From positions 1,057,540 to 1,110,569 of the forward strand of contig NZ_GL883086.1 in NCBI RefSeq assembly GCF_000204035.1: 53,030 nucleotides of DNA. Reading direction: 5' to 3'. The stretch is from Brevundimonas diminuta ATCC 11568. GTDB lineage: Bacteria > Pseudomonadota > Alphaproteobacteria > Caulobacterales > Caulobacteraceae. Shown here one piece after another: positions 46,918 to 53,030 of the stretch. Under the pieces are notes generated by a model. The model was not told where the DNA came from. It did not search any database and saw nothing but the letters and a program-made list of their open reading frames with translations. A program made the position numbers and the translations under genes. Positions within the stretch are counted from its first letter, which is position 1; each line of letters opens with the position of its first letter.

Positions 46918-47328
46918 ATGCGCTCATTCCTCGCCCCCCTCGCTCTGGCCCCGGTCCTTTTGGTCGCCGCCTGCTCCTCCATGCCGGAAGCCTCTATGAC
47001 TGAAGTCCAAGTCACCGCCACCTATCGCGAACGCATCATGCTGCCGCCCGGCCATGTCCTGACGGTCAAGGTCGAGGACGTCAGCCTGATGGACGCGCCG
47101 TCCCGCACCATGGCCGAGGTGCGCCAGCCCCTGAACGGTCGCGCCCCGCCCTACGCCGTCACCCTTTCGATGCCCAGCGACAAGATCGACGCCCGCCACC
47201 GCTATGCCGCACGCGCTGAAATCCGCGACGCCTCCGGCGCCCTGCGCTTCACCACCGACACCAACTACGCTGTGCTGACCAACGGCGCCTCGAACCGCGC
47301 CGACATCGTCATGGTGGGCGTGCGCTAA
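46918..47328 (+). CDS. YbaY family lipoprotein
   Basis: The 136-residue protein has a lipobox V-A-A-C (Cys19) and a YbaY domain with TYRERIMLPPGHVLTVKVED and a late ADIVMVGVR end. YbaY-type lipoproteins lie in the envelope and have no firm role. An AAAGGAG Shine-Dalgarno precedes the ATG. It heads a run with the RHH and SIMPL genes. Confidence 0.85.
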   Translation: MRSFLAPLALAPVLLVAACSSMPEASMTEVQVTATYRERIMLPPGHVLTVKVEDVSLMDAPSRTMAEVRQPLNGRAPPYAVTLSMPSDKIDARHRYAARAEIRDASGALRFTTDTNYAVLTNGASNRADIVMVGVR

Positions 47329-47331
47329 GCC

Positions 47332-47571
47332 TTGAGCGGCCTCGCCAAACGATCGGTGCTGCTGTCCGGCCACGCCACCTCGGTGGCGCTGGAGCCTGAG
47401 TTCTGGGCCGTGCTGGACGCCATCGCGGCCGAACTGGCGTTGAGCCGGTCCGGCCTGCTGATCCGCATCGACGCCTGGCGGGGCCGCCGCCCCCTGGCCT
47501 CCGCCTGCCGCATCCTGGCCCTGCAGTGGACCGGCGGCGACCGCAGTTTCGCAGAAGAGAAGACGCCATGA
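47332..47571 (+). CDS. Ribbon-helix-helix domain protein
   Basis: The 79-residue protein starts at TTG 47332, three bases after the ybaY stop. The segment SVLLSGHATSVALEPEFW and the helices after it match the RHH_4 fold, which binds DNA as a dimer. The start has little Shine-Dalgarno support, so it probably relies on coupling. It overlaps the SIMPL gene by 4 bases. Targets unknown. Confidence 0.75.
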   Translation: MSGLAKRSVLLSGHATSVALEPEFWAVLDAIAAELALSRSGLLIRIDAWRGRRPLASACRILALQWTGGDRSFAEEKTP

Positions 47572-48299
47572 GCGACGCTCGCATCGACAACAATCGCCTC
47601 ATCCCCGCCGCCGTCTTCGGCGGACTGGTGGCCGTGGGCCTCATCGGCGGCGGCGCCCTGATCGGTCAGGGCGTGGTCAACGCCCGCGCGGGCGACCGTT
47701 CCGTCACCGTGCGCGGCTTAGCGGAAAAGGACGTGAAGGCCGATCTGGCCGTCCTGCCGATCCGTTTCACAACCTCGGGCGACGTACTGTCCGAGGTGCA
47801 GGCGCGCATCGACGGCGACCTGGCCATCGTGCGCCAGTTTCTGAAGGCGCAGGGCTATCCCGACGACGCCGTGGACCTGGGTCAGCTGGGCGTGGCCGAC
47901 ACCCGATCGCGCGAATACGCCAGCCAGACCGGCGGGCCGCGCTTCATCCTGACCCAGACCGTGATCGTGCGCACCACGGACGTCGACCGGGTGCAGACCA
48001 CCACCCGCAACCTGAACGATCTGGTGCGCCAGGGCGTGGTGCTGCAGGACTTCAACGGCCCCTCCTACATCTTCACCAAGCTGAACGACGTGCGCCCGGC
48101 CATGATCGCCGAGGCCACCGCCGCCGCCCGCAGCGGCGCCGAGCAGTTCGCCAAGGATTCCGGCGCGCCGCTGGGGCCGATCAAGACGGCGGGACAGGGC
48201 TCGTTCGAGATCCTGTCGCGCGACGGCACGGGCGACGAAGCAAGCACGCCGAACAAGAAGGTCCGCGTCGTCACGACGATCAGCTATCGACTGAAATAG
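47568..48299 (+). CDS. SIMPL domain (DUF541) protein
   Basis: The 243-residue protein has one N-terminal membrane helix (about 11-34) and a periplasmic SIMPL domain. This starts SVTVRGLAEKDVKADLAVLP, and the late VRVVTTISYRLK matches its last strand. Related bacterial proteins are linked to oxidative stress or envelope roles; the role here is not known. ATG 47568 overlaps the RHH stop. Confidence 0.88.
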   Translation: MSDARIDNNRLIPAAVFGGLVAVGLIGGGALIGQGVVNARAGDRSVTVRGLAEKDVKADLAVLPIRFTTSGDVLSEVQARIDGDLAIVRQFLKAQGYPDDAVDLGQLGVADTRSREYASQTGGPRFILTQTVIVRTTDVDRVQTTTRNLNDLVRQGVVLQDFNGPSYIFTKLNDVRPAMIAEATAAARSGAEQFAKDSGAPLGPIKTAGQGSFEILSRDGTGDEASTPNKKVRVVTTISYRLK

Positions 48300-48323
48300 G
48301 CCCGCGCCAATGCGACCGCCTGG

Positions 48324-48671
48324 TCAGGGGTCCGTCAGATAGGCCGCCAGCACGACGGCGTCGTTGTGCTCTTCGTCCCTGGCCCCATAGACCAGGGTCG
48401 CCGGGCCATCGGCGAGCGCGGCCTTCAGTTCGGATACGACATCGCCGTTGGCTTCCAACTCCGCGCGATAGCGGTGCTGGAACTCCGTCCATTTCGCCGG
48501 ATCATGGCCGAACCACTGCCGCAGCTCCGTCGTCGGCGCGATCTGCTTGAGCCATAGGTCCACGCGGGCCTTGTCCTTGCTGAGACCACGCGGCCAGAGG
48601 CGGTCGACCAGGATGCGCGTCCCATCCGCATCGGACGGCGGTTCATAGACGCGCTTCAAGGCGACCTTCAC
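48324..48671 (-). CDS. DUF488 family protein
   Basis: The 115-residue protein starts at GTG 48671 (MKVALKRVYEPP). The core DGTRILVDRLWPRGLSK and the end LVYGARDEEHNDAVVLAAYL are typical of DUF488. No function is established for the family. The start is four bases after the stop of the upstream small membrane gene. Confidence 0.88.
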   Translation of the reverse strand: MKVALKRVYEPPSDADGTRILVDRLWPRGLSKDKARVDLWLKQIAPTTELRQWFGHDPAKWTEFQHRYRAELEANGDVVSELKAALADGPATLVYGARDEEHNDAVVLAAYLTDP

Positions 48672-48675
48672 GGCC

Positions 48676-48987
48676 TCATCCGCCCTGTGGTTCGGGCGCG
48701 GCCACCTGGGGCGGTTCAGAGGGGCGCGGCAACTCGGGCGGAACCGGGCGGTCTGGAACCTCAGGCAGGCGCGGCGTCGGCACATTGATGTCGACGTTCA
48801 ATTCGGGCGTTGACGGCGCCGGCGCCCTTCCTCCGGCGAAGACGAACCAGGCTATTACCGCCACGGCGACGAGAAGGCCCCCGACGATGAAGGCCAGACC
48901 CGCCCCGCCGCGCTTTCGCGGCGCCGGGACGTTGTTGACGGTAGTCTGATGGACGACGCGCTCAGGCGGGATATTGGGATCGGTCAT
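48676..48987 (-). CDS. Single-pass membrane protein with Pro-rich tail, paralogue A
   Basis: The 103-residue protein has a basic N-terminus (RKRGG), a helix GLAFIVGGLLVAVAVIAWFV (about 30-50) and a periplasmic tail rich in Pro. It closely resembles the product of the adjacent upstream gene, in both the helix and the DVDINV-like segment after it. Function unknown. It overlaps that gene by 4 bases. Confidence 0.75.
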   Translation of the reverse strand: MTDPNIPPERVVHQTTVNNVPAPRKRGGAGLAFIVGGLLVAVAVIAWFVFAGGRAPAPSTPELNVDINVPTPRLPEVPDRPVPPELPRPSEPPQVAAPEPQGG

Positions 48988-49181
48988 GACGCGGCCTCAG
49001 GACCGCTCGGCGCAGCCGGCGCCGAGACTTCAGGCAGCTTGACCTCGACATCGACATTCTTGGTGTCCGACGCCCCGCCTCGGCCCAGAAGGAACCAGGC
49101 CAGGACAGCCACAACAACGACCAAACCGCCGACGATGAAGGCGAGACCGGCGTTGCCGCCGCCGCTTGAGTTTTCCGCCAT
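48984..49181 (-). CDS. Single-pass membrane protein, paralogue B
   Basis: The 65-residue protein starts at ATG 49181, six bases after AAGGG. The helix GLAFIVGGLVVVVAVLAWFL differs little from that of paralogue A. DVEVKLPEVSAP follows. The pair looks like a tandem duplication. Function unknown. Confidence 0.75.
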   Translation of the reverse strand: MAENSSGGGNAGLAFIVGGLVVVVAVLAWFLLGRGGASDTKNVDVEVKLPEVSAPAAPSGPEAAS

Positions 49182-49355
49182 AGGCATCCCTTCCCTTTTG
49201 CTGACCCTGTCGTGTGCGAGAACGACGCTCTGACTGCGCGGTTCCGGAAGCGCCGTGTGCGAATAGGCCTGACTTTGGTCGCTGTGCTGCTTATGTTCTC
49301 CCATTCAGATTCCGGCGGCTCGCCCGCCTGTCCCGCCGCCTGAGTATCCGCCCCT

Positions 49356-51692
49356 GTGACCGACCTGCCCGCTCCCCGCATTTCCGACCTCGCCCGCGCC
49401 CAGACTCCGCAAGGGCCGGCGGCCGACTATCTGTCGGGCCTGAACCCCGAGCAGCGCGAGGCGGTGGAGACGACCGAGGGGCCGGTGCTGGTGCTGGCGG
49501 GTGCCGGAACGGGCAAGACGCGCGTCCTGACCACGCGCCTGGCGCACATCCTGGCGACGGGCCGGGCCAAGCCGTGGGAGCTGCTGGTCGTCACCTTCAC
49601 CAACAAGGCCGCGCGCGAGATGCGCGAGCGGATCGGCCATCTGATCGGCCCGTCGTCCGAGGGACTGCGCTGGCTGGGCACCTTCCACTCGGTCGCGGCG
49701 CAAATTCTGCGTCGCCATGCGGAACTGGTCGGGCTGAAGTCCAGCTTCACCATCCTGGATACGGACGATCAGGAGCGGCTGCTGAAGCAGCTTCTGGAAG
49801 CGGCCAACATCGACACCAAGCGGTTCACGCCCAAGTCGCTGGCCCATATGATCGACCACTGGAAGAACCGCGGCTGGACGCCCGACAAGCTGCCGCCGGG
49901 CGAGGACTTCGCCAACGGCAAGGGCCCGGCGCTGTACGCCGCCTATCAGGCGCGGCTGGCGACGCTGAACGCCTGCGACTTCGGCGACCTGTTGCTGCAC
50001 AACATCACCATCCTGTCGAAACATGCTGATCTGGCGGAGGAATATCGCCGCCGGTTCCGCTACATCCTGGTGGACGAATATCAGGACACCAACGTCGCCC
50101 AGTATCTGTGGCTGCGGCTGCTGACCTCCTCGACCGGCAATGTCTGCTGCGTCGGCGATGACGATCAGTCGATCTATGGCTGGCGCGGGGCCGAGGTGGA
50201 CAACATCCTGCGCTTCGAGCGCGACTTCCCCGGAGCCAAGGTCATCCGGCTGGAGCGCAACTATCGCTCGACCAAGCATATCCTGGGCGCGGCCTCGGCC
50301 CTGATCGCGGCCAATCAGGATCGACTGGGCAAGACCCTGTGGACCGAGGACGACAGCGGCGACAAGGTACGCGTGCGCGGCGTCTGGGACGGCGAGGCCG
50401 AGGCCCGCTTGATCGCCGACGAGATCGAGACCGCGCGCAAGCAGGGCATGAATTACAAGGACATGGCCGTTCTTGTTCGCGCATCCTTCCAGATGCGGGC
50501 GTTTGAAGAACGCTTCCTGATGCTGGCCATTCCCTATGTCGTCATCGGCGGCCCGCGCTTCTTCGAGCGGGCGGAAATCCGCGACGCCCACGCCTATCTG
50601 CGGCTGATCCAGTCCGAAGACGACGATCTGGCCTTCGAGCGCATCGTCAACGTCCCCAAGCGCGGCATCGGCGACACCAGCGTCCAGAAGATCCTGCACA
50701 TCGCGCGCGAGAACGGCGTCTCGGCCATGCGGGCGGTGCGCCACCTGATTACGACGGACGAGCTTCAGGCGCGCACCCGCACGCCGCTGGCCAACTTCGT
50801 GCGCGATCTGGACCGCTGGCGCGACCTGATGGCGATGGGCACGTCCCACTGGCAGGTGACGGAGACCCTGCTGGACGAGAGCGGCTATACCGCCATGCAG
50901 AAGGCCGACCGCACCAGTGGCCAGACGCGCTTGGACAACCTGAAGGAACTGACCCAGTCGATGCAGTCGTTCGAGACGCTGCAGGCCTATCTGGAGCATG
51001 TTTCGCTGGTCATGGATCTGGAGCGCCGCGACGAGAACGCCGACGGTTCGGGTTCAGTGCAGATCATGACGCTGCATGGCGCCAAGGGGCTGGAGTTCCC
51101 GTTGGTCTTCCTGCCGGGTTGGGAGGAAGGCGTCTTCCCCAGCCAGCGCAGCATCGACGAGAAGGGCGTGAAGGGCCTCGAGGAGGAACGCCGCCTGGCC
51201 TACGTCGGCGTCACCCGCGCCAAGCAGGATGCGCGCATCAGCTTCGCCGCCAACCGCATGGTCTACGGCCGCTGGACCTCTCAGCTGCCCAGCCGCTTCG
51301 TCGATGAACTGCCCATCGCCCACGTCGAGCCCCAGTCGGACACCGGCTATTACGGCGCCTCGACCGGGATGAAGGAGGCCAAGAGCCGCTGGGACGACGC
51401 CCCCTCCTTCGGCGGCAGCTATTCCAGCCCCGGCTGGAAGCGCGCCCAGACCTATACCGCCGCCCAGACTCCCAAGCCCGCCTATGCCCGCCGCGCCGTG
51501 ATCGAAGGCGAAGGCCGCCTGATCGCCACCGCCGATCCCAAGGCGGCGTCCGGCTGGTCGCGCGGCGACCGCGTCTTCCACCAGAAGTTCGGCTATGGTC
51601 AGGTGCGCGCGGTGGAGGGCAACAAGCTGGTGGTCAGTTTCGACAAGGCGGGCGAGAAGAAGGTCATCGACACCTTCGTGGAGAAGGCGTGA
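49356..51692 (+). CDS. uvrD: ATP-dependent DNA helicase UvrD/PcrA
   Basis: The 778-residue SF1 helicase has Walker A AGAGTGKT at 48-55, motif II VDEYQDTN, motif III GDDDQSIYGWRGA, motif IV LERNYRS and motif VI AYVGVTRAK. The C-terminal end (about 715-778) is a Tudor-like fold with RVFHQKFGYGQV, which binds RNA polymerase in PcrA. It serves nucleotide excision and mismatch repair. The start is GTG 49356. It overlaps the next gene by 4 bases. Confidence 0.95.
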   Translation: MTDLPAPRISDLARAQTPQGPAADYLSGLNPEQREAVETTEGPVLVLAGAGTGKTRVLTTRLAHILATGRAKPWELLVVTFTNKAAREMRERIGHLIGPSSEGLRWLGTFHSVAAQILRRHAELVGLKSSFTILDTDDQERLLKQLLEAANIDTKRFTPKSLAHMIDHWKNRGWTPDKLPPGEDFANGKGPALYAAYQARLATLNACDFGDLLLHNITILSKHADLAEEYRRRFRYILVDEYQDTNVAQYLWLRLLTSSTGNVCCVGDDDQSIYGWRGAEVDNILRFERDFPGAKVIRLERNYRSTKHILGAASALIAANQDRLGKTLWTEDDSGDKVRVRGVWDGEAEARLIADEIETARKQGMNYKDMAVLVRASFQMRAFEERFLMLAIPYVVIGGPRFFERAEIRDAHAYLRLIQSEDDDLAFERIVNVPKRGIGDTSVQKILHIARENGVSAMRAVRHLITTDELQARTRTPLANFVRDLDRWRDLMAMGTSHWQVTETLLDESGYTAMQKADRTSGQTRLDNLKELTQSMQSFETLQAYLEHVSLVMDLERRDENADGSGSVQIMTLHGAKGLEFPLVFLPGWEEGVFPSQRSIDEKGVKGLEEERRLAYVGVTRAKQDARISFAANRMVYGRWTSQLPSRFVDELPIAHVEPQSDTGYYGASTGMKEAKSRWDDAPSFGGSYSSPGWKRAQTYTAAQTPKPAYARRAVIEGEGRLIATADPKAASGWSRGDRVFHQKFGYGQVRAVEGNKLVVSFDKAGEKKVIDTFVEKA

Positions 51693-52936
51693 GGGGGGCG
51701 ATCGCTCCTTCACGTCATGATCCCGACGCCCCCACCCTGTGGGAACAGGCGGCGGCAGGCCTGATCCTGGCCCTGTTGTCCGGCGCCCTGCTCGGCCCGA
51801 TCTTCGCGCCGAACCAGGAAGAGACCCCAGTGCTGCGGCTGGTCTGGCCGCCGATCTATCTGGTGATCCTGGGACTGGTCGGGTTTCGCGCGCGGCGAAT
51901 GGCGGCGGCCTGGCCCGCCTTCATCCCCCTGTTGCTGATGGTCGTCCTGGCGCTGGCGTCCAGCCTGTGGTCCCAGGCGCCGGATGTGACCGAGCGGCGG
52001 GTGTTGGCCCTCGGGCTGACCGGGGTCTTCGCCGTCTATCTGGGCGCGGTCTTTCGCGGGATCGCCCTGCCCCGGATGCTGACGGCGACGTTTCTGGCGT
52101 TGGGGCTATGCAGCCTGATCGCCGTCTTCGTCTTTCCAGGGTTCGGCGTCCACCATGCGGCCAACGCCGGCCTGTGGCGGGGCGTCTGGTACGAGAAGAA
52201 CCAACTGGGCATGGTCATGACGCTCGGCCTGATCGCCGCTTCGGCCCTGCTGGCCGCGCAGACGGACCAGCGTGACCGCCGTCTGGCGCTGGCCGCCCTG
52301 GCGGTCTGCACCCTGGCCCTGCTGGGGTCGCAATCCAAGACCGCCCTGATCATGGCCATGTTGGGCGGCGGCCTTGTTCTGCTGTGTCGGCTGATCCGAC
52401 GCATGGGGCCGGTGTTCGGCGTCGTCGCCGTATGGTGCATGGGCGCGGCCCTGGTCGGCGGCCTGTGGGCATGGAGCGAGTTCTCCGTCGAAATCCTGGC
52501 CCTGTTCGGCAAGGATCCCAGCCTGACCGGCCGCACCGAAATCTGGGACGCCATCGCCCGCATGACCGAGCGCAGGCCCTGGCTGGGCTATGGCTACAGC
52601 GCCTTCTGGCTGCCGGACTCGGAGCCGATGGAGTGGATCCGGCATGAGACAGGCTGGCGCGTGCCGTCGGCCCACCAAGGCTGGCTGGACCTGCGCGCTG
52701 AGTTGGGCTGGGCGGGCGTCGGCCTGGTCGGCGCCGTCGTCGCCGTGACCTCGGCGGCCGTTCTGATCCGCCTGACCGGCCTGGGACGGCGCGAGGGATA
52801 CTGGAGCCTGGCCTGGCTGGCGGCCTTCCTGCTGCTGAGCCTGTCGGAAAGCGTGCTGATGAGGCACCAGGATCTGCCGTGGACCCAGTTCATGGCGCTG
52901 ATGGCGCGTAATCTGATCCCGGACCGAGCGCCCTGA
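51689..52936 (+). CDS. O-antigen ligase family membrane protein
   Basis: The 415-residue protein has about ten to eleven membrane helices and a large periplasmic loop (about 290-335) with WLGYGYSAFW and the HQGWLDLRAELGW His motif of Wzy/WaaL proteins. It may ligate or polymerise surface glycan. It starts at GTG 51689, overlapping the helicase stop (GTGA). The last 94 bases of the window hold no clear gene. Confidence 0.85.
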   Translation: MRGAIAPSRHDPDAPTLWEQAAAGLILALLSGALLGPIFAPNQEETPVLRLVWPPIYLVILGLVGFRARRMAAAWPAFIPLLLMVVLALASSLWSQAPDVTERRVLALGLTGVFAVYLGAVFRGIALPRMLTATFLALGLCSLIAVFVFPGFGVHHAANAGLWRGVWYEKNQLGMVMTLGLIAASALLAAQTDQRDRRLALAALAVCTLALLGSQSKTALIMAMLGGGLVLLCRLIRRMGPVFGVVAVWCMGAALVGGLWAWSEFSVEILALFGKDPSLTGRTEIWDAIARMTERRPWLGYGYSAFWLPDSEPMEWIRHETGWRVPSAHQGWLDLRAELGWAGVGLVGAVVAVTSAAVLIRLTGLGRREGYWSLAWLAAFLLLSLSESVLMRHQDLPWTQFMALMARNLIPDRAP

Positions 52937-53030
52937 TCCCTGATCCGCCGAACTGACGCGGGCCTTGCCCCCGCCCTCTTCGAAGCCTACCAGACCCTGC
53001 CCCGAATCGCCGCAAAATGCCCTGATGGAC

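Noticed and set aside
49305-50999. Minus-strand 564-codon frame
   Set aside because: Antisense to the UvrD helicase; no recognisable features.

Overview
The window looks like a chromosome segment of a high-GC alphaproteobacterium of the Caulobacterales, most likely Brevundimonas or a close relative. The reasons are the very GC-rich codon use, the gene set (an NlpD-like lipoprotein with pcm, surE and serS; bolA, a J-domain gene and cobS; the LPS genes hldD, hldE and kdsA), a perfect CtrA-type box with GANTC (CcrM) sites beside it, and the endonuclease type of MutL. No rRNA, tRNA, CRISPR array, prophage or insertion sequence was recognised. Almost all of the DNA is coding, with many 1-4 base overlaps between neighbouring genes.

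Layout. 1-3627 (minus): serS, surE, pcm and an nlpD-like gene cut by the window edge, with a 165-bp element of inverted 53-base modules between serS and surE. 3714-5798 (minus): a cytochrome b561-YceI fusion and a YceI lipoprotein, divergent from mutL (6012-7934). 7971-13305: LMW phosphatase, yjhX with a structured leader, rsmD, a CPBP protease, a GFA protein, rluB, tadA and an MliC-like lipoprotein. 13302-15558 (minus): aroK-aroB-GNAT. 15627-18713 (plus): xerD, accA and a response-regulator pair. 18710-26277 (minus): Atm1-type ABC exporter, threonine aldolase, MscS channel, ATP-dependent DNA ligase and a hybrid histidine kinase. 26394-31734: bolA, J-domain gene, a small hypothetical gene, ohr, cobS, ctaA, two small membrane proteins and a VIT-type transporter.

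32583-38387 is the most interesting block. It encodes a UDP-glucuronate decarboxylase (UDP-xylose synthase), a processive-type membrane GT2, a second nucleotide-sugar epimerase, a BcsS-like outer-membrane protein and a Tat-exported GH10 xylanase. The layout is like a cellulose (bcs) locus, but with UDP-xylose supply and a xylanase in place of UDP-glucose and a cellulase. I infer a xylose-containing exopolysaccharide system, possibly under cell-cycle (CtrA) control. An HWE histidine kinase and a single-domain response regulator follow it.

40383-44847 (minus) is the LPS inner-core set kdsA-hldE-hldD plus a DUF3089 protein lacking the expected nucleophile serine. 44996-49181 holds a sulfurtransferase, an EamA transporter, YbaY-RHH-SIMPL genes, DUF488 and two tandem single-pass membrane paralogues. 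The window ends with a UvrD/PcrA helicase and an O-antigen-ligase-like protein, overlapping by 4 bases.
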